Part shown: positions 1 through 9,035 of the stretch, piece after piece
How positions within the stretch are numbered: the first letter of the stretch is position 1
Layout of the letters: the number at the start of each line of letters is the position of its first letter
Source of the DNA: Faecalicatena_A orotica
GTDB lineage: Bacteria; Bacillota; Clostridia; Lachnospirales; Lachnospiraceae
Assembly (NCBI RefSeq): GCF_040545875.1
Contig: NZ_JBEPMR010000011.1
Reading direction: 5' to 3' (one strand)
DNA: 64,000 bases
The notes under the pieces: generated by a model
What the model was told of the DNA's origin: nothing
The model's input: the letters and a program-made list of their open reading frames with translations, nothing else
Database searches by the model: none
Made by a program: the position numbers and the translations under genes

Positions 1-32
1 GGCCAGCGGATGCTTTTGTACGCCCACTGGCC
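1..32 (-). terminator. hairpin downstream of the DUF1700 gene
   Basis: A 9-bp inverted repeat (GGCCAGCGG / CCACTGGCC, one G-U pair) starts at the window edge, 44 bases past the stop of the DUF1700 gene on the minus strand. The U-tract that would confirm a terminator lies outside the window. Confidence 0.4.
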
Positions 33-75
33 CCTTTTAGTAATTCTTTTCCCGGCACTGGCTGTGTGTCTGGTG

Positions 76-546
76 TCATCCCCGCCGGTTGCCGATGAAC
101 CGGATCACAATCATGATGATCAGGATCGGAACCAGTATGGGTGCCAGCAGGCTGATTACGCCTGATATGATTGCGAATACAGCCACTACTATCATCACTA
201 TTCCCAAAATAAGAAGCAGTTTTTTCCACCATGTGTTCAATCCAAACACGTGTACCTTTGGATTCTGCTCACGTGCCTGTTCCCTGCCGCTTTCATAACC
301 GGTATATGAACCGCCGCCTGCCTCGTACACGGTAGACTTATCGGTTCCGTCTGCTGCATCAATGACGGTCCTCGCTATAATCCAGGGATCGCCCAGCATC
401 TGAAGGACTTCTTCTTCGCTCTTTCCCTTTGCCATCTCATCCGTAATGTATTGGTTATAAAACTGTACATTCTCCTGAACGATGCTGCCAGACAGGTCAT
501 TTTCCAATGCCTGACGCAGTTCCTGAAGAAATTCACTCCGTGTCAT
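76..546 (-). CDS. DUF1700 (HAAS-type) membrane protein
   Basis: This 156-residue protein has an N-terminal helical region (about residues 1-65) with the pattern of the DUF1700/HAAS family: an MTRSEFLQELRQAL start and a later EEEVLQMLGDPWIIA segment. A Gly/Ser/Tyr-rich linker follows, then a hydrophobic C-terminal half (about residues 108-150) with two likely membrane passes and a basic tail. Such proteins usually sit next to a PadR-type repressor and are thought to sense membrane stress; no PadR gene is visible here, and the downstream side is cut by the window edge. The start is preceded by a clear AGGAGG-type ribosome site. Function is not known beyond the family. Confidence 0.75.
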   Translation of the reverse strand: MTRSEFLQELRQALENDLSGSIVQENVQFYNQYITDEMAKGKSEEEVLQMLGDPWIIARTVIDAADGTDKSTVYEAGGGSYTGYESGREQAREQNPKVHVFGLNTWWKKLLLILGIVMIVVAVFAIISGVISLLAPILVPILIIMIVIRFIGNRRG

Positions 547-648
547 CTTATTTTTTCCTCCTAACAGATATCTTCACACTTCTGTCCCATTTCATAAGAT
601 ATCCACACATTCCGTCTTTTATCAACATCTGCTGCCGGTATTACTGTG

Positions 649-710
649 AAAAAACAGGACCTTTCACTTAGAATACCACACTAAAGGGTTCTTTCCAAGT
701 ATAAGGTCCT
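649..710 (-). terminator. terminator of the OPT-pepD transcript
   Basis: Outer arms AGGACCTT and AAGGTCCT close a long stem-loop (656-710). On the minus strand it is followed by a run of six U. It lies 56 bases past the pepD stop. Confidence 0.65.
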
Positions 711-765
711 TAAAATTTTCTTATAATTTTCTAAGTATATTACGGTCCACAAAAAACCAGTAAAA

Positions 766-2202
766 TTAGGCCTTTGACAGTTCCTTCAGAAGTTCTTTCA
801 GATACAGCCACATATGCCCGATGGATTCTTTCGATACTTTTTCCTTTGTTGAATGTACATCGAAAAGATCCGGTCCCGTAGAAATGATATCCATTCCCGG
901 CTTCTTACTGTCCCAGTAGCCGCACTCGAGTCCCGCATGGATCGCCGCAACCTCCGCCTTCTTATGGAAAAGCTTTTCATACAGTGCAATAGCTGTATCG
1001 CGCAGCGGGGAATCCTTTCTGTACTGCCATCCCGGGTAATCGCTTTCAAAAATGCATGTATCGCATTTTGAGTCCGCAATGATCTGGATTTTATCACGCA
1101 GCATGTATTTCTGGGACGCCACAGAACTTCTCAGAGACATCAGAAGTGTCAGTTTTCCGTCTTCACAGGTCAGTGACCCAAGATTCATGGATGTCTCAAT
1201 CAGGCCGTCAATCGCAAAGGAATATCCTGAAACACCGTATGGCAATAACATCAGGCTTTCCGTGATCTCCTTCTGGTATTTAGCCGTATAGACTTCTGCC
1301 CCTGTCTGTGCAGCGCCCTCTTCAATCTCGAATGAAATAGAATCGGTATACTGTAATTCCGTCTGGAATGTTTTCTCTGCTTCTGCAAGTTTTGCCTTAA
1401 CTTCGTCTAGTTCTTCCGGCTTCACGTAGAGACACACACTTCCGTTGTTCGCAATCGCATTTGCCTTTCCCGGAGCATCCAGGTGGTTAACCCTAACCTG
1501 CATATCCTTCAGGAAATACAAAAGTCTTCCAAGGAGTACAATAGAATTTCCCAGTCCCATGCCGATGTTGATGCCCGAGTGTCCTCCGGCAAGTCCCCGG
1601 AATGTTACCCTTAACGGAACTCTTTCCTCTTCCATCTTTTCCGTCTCCAGATCCCAGATCATCCTGCAGCGTAATCCGCCGGCACAGCTCGTATAAAAGA
1701 TTCCTTCCTCCTCGGAGTCCAGATTAATAAAACGTGTTCCTTTCAAAGAAGATATATCAATCTTATCCGCGCCGACCAGGCCGACCTCTTCTTTTACCGT
1801 AAATACAATTTCGAGGTCGGGGTGGGGAATGTCGTCACTATCGAGGACTGCCAGACAATACGCAACCGCAATTCCGTTGTCAGAACCAAGGGAAGTCCCA
1901 TCGGCATAATAATACGCATCGTCCTCCTTCACCTCAATCCCGTTTTCATACACATGGCTGCTGCCATTCTCCTTTACATAGACCATGTCAAGGTGTCCCT
2001 GAAGTATAACCGGTTCTCCCGCATCAGGAACTGCTGCCGGTTTTCTGACAATCACATTATAGCAGGAATCCTGCGTCACATCGAGTCCCCTGTCCCTTGC
2101 GAAATCAACAATGTAGTCACTGACTGCCTTCTCATCCCCAGAGGCTCTCGGAATGGAGCAGACCTTTTTAAAATAAGAAATTACTTTTTCAACATCAGAC
2201 AT
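766..2202 (-). CDS. pepD: aminoacyl-histidine dipeptidase (peptidase M20C)
   Basis: This 478-residue cytosolic Zn-dependent dipeptidase should cleave Xaa-His and other dipeptides. The M20 metal-site motifs are in place: GHLDMV (His70, Asp72), GSDNG (bridging Asp108) and KEEVGLVG (Glu138/139, catalytic base and ligand), plus the lid domain beginning near GGLAGGHSGI. Length fits the PepD family. The ATG has the ribosome site AGAAGG at good spacing. It starts 75 bases after the stop of the upstream OPT transporter with no terminator between, so the two are probably co-transcribed: peptide import followed by final hydrolysis. Confidence 0.93.
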   Translation of the reverse strand: MSDVEKVISYFKKVCSIPRASGDEKAVSDYIVDFARDRGLDVTQDSCYNVIVRKPAAVPDAGEPVILQGHLDMVYVKENGSSHVYENGIEVKEDDAYYYADGTSLGSDNGIAVAYCLAVLDSDDIPHPDLEIVFTVKEEVGLVGADKIDISSLKGTRFINLDSEEEGIFYTSCAGGLRCRMIWDLETEKMEEERVPLRVTFRGLAGGHSGINIGMGLGNSIVLLGRLLYFLKDMQVRVNHLDAPGKANAIANNGSVCLYVKPEELDEVKAKLAEAEKTFQTELQYTDSISFEIEEGAAQTGAEVYTAKYQKEITESLMLLPYGVSGYSFAIDGLIETSMNLGSLTCEDGKLTLLMSLRSSVASQKYMLRDKIQIIADSKCDTCIFESDYPGWQYRKDSPLRDTAIALYEKLFHKKAEVAAIHAGLECGYWDSKKPGMDIISTGPDLFDVHSTKEKVSKESIGHMWLYLKELLKELSKA

Positions 2203-2277
2203 TTTTCTACCTTCTTTCTCTACCCGGATATCCTTATTATATCCTAAATGCCGGAACCAGAACAGTTCTAAACTCTT

Positions 2278-3873
2278 TTATATAAACATTTTTACAAGAC
2301 TCGAGAAGAAGCTGAACAAGCCGTCTCCGGCGATGAGTCCCGCATCACGGCAGTTCATGAATTCATCACCGATAATCTTACGGAAGACCACTGCCACAAT
2401 GACACCGATACCATAGATCGGGTTGTTGATGAGCAGTCCTGTCGCCAGCAGTACACCAAACATGTACTTTCTTCCCAGAATCTGTACAATCGCTCCCGGA
2501 ACCGCCCATATCGCCAGTTCTTTCAAGAGAGCCAGATTACTTCCCATCTCAGCAGTCGTCGCAAACACAACGCTTGTTGCAGGAATCAGCCCGTCTTTCA
2601 GAGTCATGTCTGCAAAGAAAATGACAACAATAATACCGATGAATGCCCCCAGCATTTCAATGAACACCTGCTGTTTTCTCCCATATACTTCACGCTCTGA
2701 ATTTTTGCCTTTTCCACGGATGATCCAGCCTGTCTTCAGGTCATATCCCATATCCGCAAAACATGGTCCTACTGAACTGATATACCCTGTCAGTACCGCT
2801 ACTGCGATTGGGGAAAATCCCATCAGCACACCGATAGTCATAAAAATCGTTGTTACCGCAAAGCCCGGGAACCATCCTGAATACATTGCCGCCTTACCTA
2901 TAATAATCATAGAAGCAACTGATGCAAACGCGGTCCAGATCACCCAGAGCACCATTTTGGCAGGAGACATGCCCGTGAAAATCCCACAGATAATTCCTAC
3001 AAAAACTCCGCCTGCCACATGTGTAAGCAGTGCTGCGATCAGAGTTCTCTTTGTCTTTCCCCCGCTGACCGTCAGACCTTCCTCACAGGCTTCCTGATCG
3101 GCTTTTGTCTTTTTACTCTTTGAAGAACTCTGGTAGATAGAAACAATGGACTGGAGCAGTGCGATCAGTCCCGCACCTACCATGAAGCCCTGCGGAATAC
3201 TTGTCGCACCAAGGTCAAATCCTGTAAGCGGTGCACAATATCCGCGGATCAGAAGTCCGATTCCGAGTGCCAGCATGGACACAATATTTGCAATAAATAC
3301 GATACCTACAGCTCCCACAGGCAGTTTAAAGATACTTCCTACGATTCCCACTATGATTCCCTGAATAACTCTCTTCGCCTTATCGCCGCCTTCGTCCCCG
3401 GCCTCCAGTACTTCCGCCGTCGCAACTCCCGGTGCCCATGCTTCCCTTGCCGGAAACAGCGGAGAATCAAACAGTGACCCTACTGTATAAACAGAAATAA
3501 CCGTTCCGAAGATACATCCCAGCGCCATCGGCAGGACTGCTTTTGTCTCTCCCATGACAAACAGGATCGCAACCGCAACGAATGCACAGTTAGCAGCGGA
3601 GAATCCCGCCCCGGATACGATCGTCTGGATATAGTTCTGACGTTCCAGACTCTTGAATCTTCCGAATAAAGTCATCGGAATCTTGGATATCAGCATTGCA
3701 AATACCGCACCTAATATGGATGTATTCGCTGAGACCCCCACCTTCCCCATGATCTGCATACAGATAATACCGGACAATACTGCCAGAATGGAACCAAAGA
3801 TGATTGTGACCGGTTCTGAAAAGCGTATTTTCTCGAATGTGGACGCCCCGGTTTTTGAATTTTTTTCTTCCAT
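2278..3873 (-). CDS. OPT-superfamily peptide transporter (copy 1)
   Basis: This about 531-residue polytopic protein has a dozen or more hydrophobic segments. It matches the bacterial OPT/YSL superfamily and is a clear paralogue of the transporter at 7397-8998 (shared FPGFA, GRKQQ, D(M/L)GYD-type loops and a start near NTSI(L/I)GA(V/L)FA). A GTG start at 3924 would add a charged 17-residue leader; ATG at 3873 with GAGGAG just upstream gives a length equal to the paralogue, so I prefer it. The family imports oligopeptides or metal chelates by proton coupling; peptides are inferred here from the neighbouring peptidases. A terminator separates it from the upstream hydrolase genes, so it may have its own promoter. 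It is followed by pepD. Confidence 0.82.
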   Translation of the reverse strand: MEEKNSKTGASTFEKIRFSEPVTIIFGSILAVLSGIICMQIMGKVGVSANTSILGAVFAMLISKIPMTLFGRFKSLERQNYIQTIVSGAGFSAANCAFVAVAILFVMGETKAVLPMALGCIFGTVISVYTVGSLFDSPLFPAREAWAPGVATAEVLEAGDEGGDKAKRVIQGIIVGIVGSIFKLPVGAVGIVFIANIVSMLALGIGLLIRGYCAPLTGFDLGATSIPQGFMVGAGLIALLQSIVSIYQSSSKSKKTKADQEACEEGLTVSGGKTKRTLIAALLTHVAGGVFVGIICGIFTGMSPAKMVLWVIWTAFASVASMIIIGKAAMYSGWFPGFAVTTIFMTIGVLMGFSPIAVAVLTGYISSVGPCFADMGYDLKTGWIIRGKGKNSEREVYGRKQQVFIEMLGAFIGIIVVIFFADMTLKDGLIPATSVVFATTAEMGSNLALLKELAIWAVPGAIVQILGRKYMFGVLLATGLLINNPIYGIGVIVAVVFRKIIGDEFMNCRDAGLIAGDGLFSFFSSLVKMFI

Positions 3874-3974
3874 AATCTCCTCATCAAACTCCTTTTCCTT
3901 AAATTTTTCCCGTTTCTTTATCACACAAAAAACTTGTTTTCAAGTTTACCTGCCATTTTCAGGCTAAATTTGCG

Positions 3975-4019
3975 CAAAAAAAGAGCACCCTGATAGAAGG
4001 ACTATCCGGGTACTCTTTT
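3975..4019 (-). terminator. terminator after the two M29/NicX-like genes
   Basis: The minus strand has arms AAAAGAGTACCCGGATAG and CTATCAGGGTGCTCTTTT around a 5-base loop, then a run of seven U. It starts 10 bases past the stop of the gene at 4029. Confidence 0.88.
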
Positions 4020-4028
4020 CAAAGTAGT

Positions 4029-5093
4029 TTAATACCCTGCTACTCCCATTTTCCTGCAGATCTCAGCAAGATCCGGATCTACATACTTACCATTTTCTTC
4101 GATTGCCACACCGTCCAGAATGATAGATGGTTTGGAAACAACACCGTCTGTGTGTGAGGATGCGGTCCAATAACTTCCGCGGATCATTTTGCCCTGGCTG
4201 CCGATACCGAATTCCATACATCCGAAGATTCTCTCATCTTCTACAATACGGCCTGTCGCTTTTGAAACACCGGGGTTGAAACCTAATGAATAGTGTGCAA
4301 GACGGAACATGTTCGGGTCGTCAAATGAATGGAGCCATGCGCTGAACCTCTCAGCATCCTTTCCGCCTTCGATCTTTGTAACACGGCCGTTCTCCAGTGT
4401 CAGCTCTACATTTCCTGACAGGATACCCATATCTGTAGGCGGGAAGATCGCTGCATCAAATACAAGTTTTCCGTTGATCGTCTCCTCAATCGGGCACCAG
4501 CTGATCTGTCCGCACATCATAAACGGATATCCCTTGAAGGTAGCAAGCTGTCCGGAATGACGAACCGGTCTGCCTTCATTTCTTGCTGTCAGATATGTAC
4601 CGTTTTCGTCTTTGATGATAATCTCGTTGCCTGCTTCCATCTTAGCCTTGAGAGCTTCTCCCAGCTCTACAACACGTGCTACATCTACTTTTCCGATGCA
4701 GTTTACGATCATAGTCACATCCATACCTGTAAGGTTGATGTAGCGGCATCCGAAATCAATTGCTTTTCTCCATGATTCACACAACATGATGGATGAATAA
4801 GATAATTCGATCCATACATCTGCTACCGCTACTGCATTGCCGAGAGGTGCAGCCGGCTCTGCATACGCTTTTTCATTTGTCGGGACATAGACAAGTACCG
4901 GGTTCGCACCCACAATGTAGGCTGCGTTCATGATTGCGTCCAGAACTCTCTTATCCGTAGAGGTATCACCTGTTACAACGACATTTTCCCCGGGTTCTAC
5001 CAGCATAACTTCTTTCACAAGTTTGTAGGCGGCTTTGCTCACCTCATAAGATAAATAATCCGGTGCCATTTCGATTCCAATTGGGTATTCCAT
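4029..5093 (-). CDS. M29/NicX-like metal-dependent hydrolase (copy A)
   Basis: This 354-residue cytosolic protein belongs to the group annotated as leucyl aminopeptidase (M29-like) or 2,5-dihydroxypyridine dioxygenase-like (NicX fold). Candidate metal ligands, identical in both copies, are His267 (LAHYS), Glu294 (EFGIGSQG), and His314/Asp316 (SHTDGVV). The H...H-x-D arrangement resembles both M29 enzymes and NicX, so the reaction cannot be fixed from sequence; aminopeptidase is favoured because OPT transporters and pepD are adjacent. It follows copy B by 35 bases with its own AGGAGG site and ends at a strong terminator. The alignment with copy B is gap-free up to residue 354, so the pair is a tandem duplication. 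Confidence 0.8.
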   Translation of the reverse strand: MEYPIGIEMAPDYLSYEVSKAAYKLVKEVMLVEPGENVVVTGDTSTDKRVLDAIMNAAYIVGANPVLVYVPTNEKAYAEPAAPLGNAVAVADVWIELSYSSIMLCESWRKAIDFGCRYINLTGMDVTMIVNCIGKVDVARVVELGEALKAKMEAGNEIIIKDENGTYLTARNEGRPVRHSGQLATFKGYPFMMCGQISWCPIEETINGKLVFDAAIFPPTDMGILSGNVELTLENGRVTKIEGGKDAERFSAWLHSFDDPNMFRLAHYSLGFNPGVSKATGRIVEDERIFGCMEFGIGSQGKMIRGSYWTASSHTDGVVSKPSIILDGVAIEENGKYVDPDLAEICRKMGVAGY

Positions 5094-5128
5094 AATAATT
5101 CTTCCTCCTTTTTCTTAACCCTTTTTAT

Positions 5129-6196
5129 TTATTCATAATCTGCAATTCCCAGTTTTTTGCAGAATGAAATACATGTTTCTTCTTTGTAGATTCCATTTTC
5201 CTCCAACACTTCACCGTCCAGGATGATGGTCGGTTTTGATACGACTCCGTCCGTATGTGACGCTGCATCCCAGAACGCGCCCATCAGACTTGCCCCCTGG
5301 CTGCCAATGCCAAATTCGATACATCCGAAGATTCTTTCATCCTCTACGATCCGGCCCGTGGCTTTGCGTACCCCCGGATTAAATCCGATCGAATAATGTG
5401 CCAGACGGTACATGTTCGGATCGTCGAAGGATGCCAGCCACTTCTTAAAGACCTCGGCCTGTGCCCCTCCGGTAATCTCTGTCAGACGTCCCTCTTTGAA
5501 TTCCAGCCTGACAGGTTCTTTCAAAAGCCCGATTTCACTCGGCGGGAACAGTGCTGCGTCAAATACCAGCGTCCCTTCGATCGTTTCTTCCACAGGACAC
5601 CAGCTTACCTGGCCTCCAAGCATAACAGGGTAGCCCTTCTTCGTCGCAAGCTGTCCGGAATGTTTTACCTTACGTCCCTGGTTGTAAGCCTTCAGGTTCG
5701 TTCCGTTGGCATCCCGTACGATAATTTCATTAGATGCCTGTACCTTCCGGGTCAGATATTCACCGAATTCCACCAGCACATCATATTTTACCCTTCCAAC
5801 CGTATTTACAAGCATGATCGTATCCATACCGCACAGGCATGTGTACCTGGCCCCGTTTGCAATCGCTTTCTGGAAGCAGGGTGAATGCATAACACAATAA
5901 TACGCAAACTCAATCCATACGTCCGCAGCAGCCACCGCATTAGCTATTGGGAGAAACGGTTCTTCAAAGGCTTTTCCGGTCGTCGGATATTTAATCAGCA
6001 CCGGGTCCGCTCCAATGGTATATGCCGCACCCATCACCGCATCTACAACACGCATATCAGTTGAAGTGTCCGCAGTGATTACAACAGATTCACCAGGCTT
6101 TACAAGCATGACATCCCGCACCAGCTTCATTGCCGCACGCTGCACTTCATAGGACAGATACGTTTCTGTCATTTCAACTCCAATCGGGTAATCCAT
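5129..6196 (-). CDS. M29/NicX-like metal-dependent hydrolase (copy B)
   Basis: This 355-residue paralogue of the gene at 4029-5093 is collinear along its whole length and has the same presumed metal site (His267, Glu294, His314, Asp316). It is the first gene of a two-gene minus-strand transcript. It is divergent from the LysR gene at 6390, with about 190 bases between the starts. The start is ATG with GGAGGG upstream. Differences cluster in the N-terminal half and near the C terminus, which suggests a change of substrate preference rather than redundancy. Aminopeptidase activity is inferred from context only. Confidence 0.8.
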   Translation of the reverse strand: MDYPIGVEMTETYLSYEVQRAAMKLVRDVMLVKPGESVVITADTSTDMRVVDAVMGAAYTIGADPVLIKYPTTGKAFEEPFLPIANAVAAADVWIEFAYYCVMHSPCFQKAIANGARYTCLCGMDTIMLVNTVGRVKYDVLVEFGEYLTRKVQASNEIIVRDANGTNLKAYNQGRKVKHSGQLATKKGYPVMLGGQVSWCPVEETIEGTLVFDAALFPPSEIGLLKEPVRLEFKEGRLTEITGGAQAEVFKKWLASFDDPNMYRLAHYSIGFNPGVRKATGRIVEDERIFGCIEFGIGSQGASLMGAFWDAASHTDGVVSKPTIILDGEVLEENGIYKEETCISFCKKLGIADYE

Positions 6197-6305
6197 GTAT
6201 ATCCCTCCATTCTTTTTTGCTTCCGCGCCCTTCTAATTTCGATTCATTTCAAGGCTGCGGAAAAAAGTCCTTCATTTGTCTTGATAATAACACAAATTTC
6301 TTTTA

Positions 6306-6377
6306 AAATGAAATCATATTATTTTATGGCATAATAAGTTCCGATTATATGGATAATTGCCTGAAAATTCAGAAAGG
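6306..6377. promoter_or_regulatory. LysR operator/promoter block, copy 1
   Basis: 72 bases that match 9888-9959 at about 58 of 72 positions without gaps by eye. They include an A/T-rich left part, a TTAT-N6-ATAA dyad at 6324-6337 and the ribosome site AGAAAGG. The block lies between copy B of the hydrolase (leftward) and its LysR gene (rightward), the usual place for LysR autoregulation plus target activation. Confidence 0.6.
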
Positions 6378-6389
6378 ATTTGTGGTGAA

Positions 6390-7316
6390 ATGTTAGATTT
6401 AAAATTGGATACCTTCCTGACCTTATGTGAGACAAGGAATTACACAAAAACCGCGACTCTGCTGAACATTACGCAGCCAGCCGTCACCCAGCACATCAAA
6501 TATCTGGAAGGCTACTATCAGACTAAGCTGTTGTATTACGATGAAAAGCGCCGACTGCACCTCACAGAACACGGGAAACTGCTCCGCGCGTATGCCCAGA
6601 CGATCAAAGCAGACGCCCAGATCATCGAGCGGAAGCTGAAGAACCCTCCCGACCAGCCTGACGAGCTGAAACTGGGTACATTAACGACCACCGGTGAGTC
6701 CCTTGTGCCGCATATGGTTGCAGAATATCTCCGGAGATACCCCGAGAAAAAAGTCAGCATGTACCTCGGTGAGGCTGACGCGCTTCAGAAGCAGCTGAAG
6801 GCCGGACGTATCCAGTTCTGTATCATAGACACTTACTGTCCGCCTCTGGAATTCGAGAGTCGTGAACTGTTCGAAGCCCATACGGTCTGTGTCTGTTCTC
6901 CGGAGCATCCACTGGCAGGCAAAACGGTCGACTTCCGGGAGCTGAACGACTACCGCCTTATTTTCCGTGAAAATGATACCAACTCGCACCGTAATCTGAT
7001 GCAGATTCTGCATGCGCACAATCAGGATATCAACAATTTCAGGTCATATGTGGAAATCGGAACGATCAATACTGTGCAAAAAATGGTCATGGAAAATATC
7101 GGCATCTCCTTCATTTACCGCTTTGTCGTACAGGAAAAGCTGGACAGCGGCGCCTTGAGCCAGATACATATCCGGAATTTTTCTTCCCACTCCATGTTTA
7201 ACTTTGTCTGGATGAAAAACAGCTTCTTTGAACCTGCAAACCTGCAGTTTCTTGACGTATGTAATGAGGTACTGGATTCTTCCGTCTTCCACAGGCAGGA
7301 CTCCCTCCCTGATTAG
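6390..7316 (+). CDS. LysR-type transcriptional regulator (copy 1)
   Basis: This 308-residue protein has an N-terminal winged helix (about residues 1-60, with NYTKTATLLNITQPAVTQHI as recognition region) and a periplasmic-binding-like effector domain from about residue 90. I start at ATG 6390 (MLDLKLDTF) because AGAAAGG precedes it and the paralogue at 9968 starts with the same residues; a TTG at 6357 is possible but would overlap the ribosome site. It is divergent from the M29/NicX-like pair and convergent with the OPT copy 2 gene, separated by a bidirectional terminator. It probably controls the hydrolase pair and itself. The small-molecule effector is unknown. Confidence 0.88.
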   Translation: MLDLKLDTFLTLCETRNYTKTATLLNITQPAVTQHIKYLEGYYQTKLLYYDEKRRLHLTEHGKLLRAYAQTIKADAQIIERKLKNPPDQPDELKLGTLTTTGESLVPHMVAEYLRRYPEKKVSMYLGEADALQKQLKAGRIQFCIIDTYCPPLEFESRELFEAHTVCVCSPEHPLAGKTVDFRELNDYRLIFRENDTNSHRNLMQILHAHNQDINNFRSYVEIGTINTVQKMVMENIGISFIYRFVVQEKLDSGALSQIHIRNFSSHSMFNFVWMKNSFFEPANLQFLDVCNEVLDSSVFHRQDSLPD

Positions 7317-7330
7317 ATACACTTGCACAT

Positions 7331-7374
7331 GAAGACAGCCGGCTCTTCCAATATTAGGAAGACCGGCTGTCTTC
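7331..7374. terminator. bidirectional terminator between LysR 1 and OPT 2
   Basis: Arms AAGACAGCCGG-CTCTTCC and GGAAG-CCGGCTGTCTT enclose a 7-base loop between two convergent genes. The stem is long and nearly perfect. U-tracts are short on both sides. Confidence 0.8.
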
Positions 7375-7396
7375 GTGTATCACTGTACCAAAAACA

Positions 7397-8998
7397 TCAC
7401 TTCTTTTTCCCTAACTGCAAAGTAGATGTAAAGAAACTGTACAATGCAGAACCCGCGATGGAACCTGCACCGAGAATGTACAGAGTACTCTGTCCTTCTT
7501 CTCCTTTGAGTCTGACAACAACAATACGGATAATTAAAGCTACAATAACGGTAATACCTGTAATCGTGCTTCCAACGAGCATACCTGTTGCAAAGAGTAC
7601 ACCAAGCTGTTTCTTCGGGCCGCCGATGAACTGGAGTATCGCACCGGGAACAGCAAAAATAATCAGCCATTTAGCTATTTCAGGACTGGAACCTGCTTCG
7701 ATTGTTGTTACAAATGTACGCGCGACCGGCGCAAACAGGTCCTGTTTGAAATATGTATTGCACATCACAAGTACAACTGCGAATGCTACAAAGAAAGACA
7801 CAATTTCTGCCATATACTGCTGCTTTCTTCCTGCACGCTCAAAATCAGGGTCCGCCCCATTTCCGCGGAGGATGTAGCCGCACTTAAAGTCATACGCCAT
7901 ATCTGAAAATGCCGGCCCGGTTGCCGCGGTATAACCTGCCAGTATACCAAGAGGAAGCTTCGGGAATCCGATCATCATACCAACAATCAGGAAAATCAGG
8001 GCAGTAGCAAATCCCGGAAACCATCCGGAATGCATTGCTGACATACCAACAATCAGCTCTGATGCGATTGCTGCAAAAGCCGCGAATACTACCCAGATAA
8101 TCAGTTTCGGAACAGACATTTGGGAATATATGCCTGATACTGCCGCCAGTCCGATCGCTACAACTACATATGCAATATATCCCTTTGCAAGCGCACCCCT
8201 CATATCCGAGATGCTGCTTGTAAACTTTCCTGCGACACTGCCTTTTCCGTCCTCCTTCTTAAAGAGCATGAGTCCGACCTGAATCAGCGCAACCAGTCCT
8301 GCACCGATCATGATACCGTGAGGAACATAATACTGGCTGATGTTAAATCCCTGGTCCGTACTGATACCAATAACGAGTGCACCAACACCAAAAGCACCAA
8401 GCGCCCACATGTCACCAATCCACGTAACACCGAGAAGGTCTGTCGGAATTCCAAATGCCTTTCCGACAATACCAATACCCATACCTACGAGGAGGAGCAT
8501 CGCTTTCTTACCTTTGTTAACAACAGCAAGTATCGTTTCTGCTGATGCAATTCCCGGCGGCCACGGTTCATCGGCCGGGAACATCGGTGTGTCGAAAGTC
8601 TTATACAGAATCGTCGCATCAATAATTGTTGCCAGAAGTACACCTACCAGCATGGGAATGACAAGCTGGGGTTCTCCCATCAGATACGGAATACCAATCG
8701 GAAGAATCAAACTGTTCGCCGCTGAGAAGGTGGCACCGGAAATAGCTGTCTGCACCAGGTTCTGTGCGTGGATGTTTCTGTATTTCTTAAAAAATGCAAT
8801 CGGTATCCTCGAAAGGATAATCGCAAACAATGCACCTATGATAGATGTATTTGTACTGATACCAACACGAACAATCAATTCCAGACCAATGATTGCCCCT
8901 AAAATCGAAAGAATGATATTCAGGACCAGAATTGCCGGATTCAGGGCGGACGGATGATCCTTTACCTGATTCCCTTTTCCACTTGTTTGTCCGTTCAT
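7397..8998 (-). CDS. OPT-superfamily peptide transporter (copy 2)
   Basis: This 533-residue polytopic membrane protein has about 12-14 hydrophobic segments and is paralogous to the transporter at 2278-3873. Shared blocks include FPADEPWPPGIASAE near residue 140, HSGWFPGFATALIF near residue 340, and SDMAYDFKCGYILRG followed by AGRKQQ near residue 400. The start ATG has AAAGGAGG upstream. It lies 37 bases after the AroM-family gene and ends at a bidirectional terminator, so aroM-OPT is a two-gene transcript divergent from LysR copy 2. Peptides or amino-acid derivatives are the likely cargo, inferred from context. Confidence 0.82.
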   Translation of the reverse strand: MNGQTSGKGNQVKDHPSALNPAILVLNIILSILGAIIGLELIVRVGISTNTSIIGALFAIILSRIPIAFFKKYRNIHAQNLVQTAISGATFSAANSLILPIGIPYLMGEPQLVIPMLVGVLLATIIDATILYKTFDTPMFPADEPWPPGIASAETILAVVNKGKKAMLLLVGMGIGIVGKAFGIPTDLLGVTWIGDMWALGAFGVGALVIGISTDQGFNISQYYVPHGIMIGAGLVALIQVGLMLFKKEDGKGSVAGKFTSSISDMRGALAKGYIAYVVVAIGLAAVSGIYSQMSVPKLIIWVVFAAFAAIASELIVGMSAMHSGWFPGFATALIFLIVGMMIGFPKLPLGILAGYTAATGPAFSDMAYDFKCGYILRGNGADPDFERAGRKQQYMAEIVSFFVAFAVVLVMCNTYFKQDLFAPVARTFVTTIEAGSSPEIAKWLIIFAVPGAILQFIGGPKKQLGVLFATGMLVGSTITGITVIVALIIRIVVVRLKGEEGQSTLYILGAGSIAGSALYSFFTSTLQLGKKK

Positions 8999-9035
8999 TT
9001 AAACGCCTCCTTTGTTATGTCATATTACCTGTTGA

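Noticed and set aside
2423..3097. 224-codon plus-strand frame opposite the OPT transporter
   Set aside because: Hydrophobic codon bias of the transporter keeps the antisense frame open. No start context and no recognisable protein.
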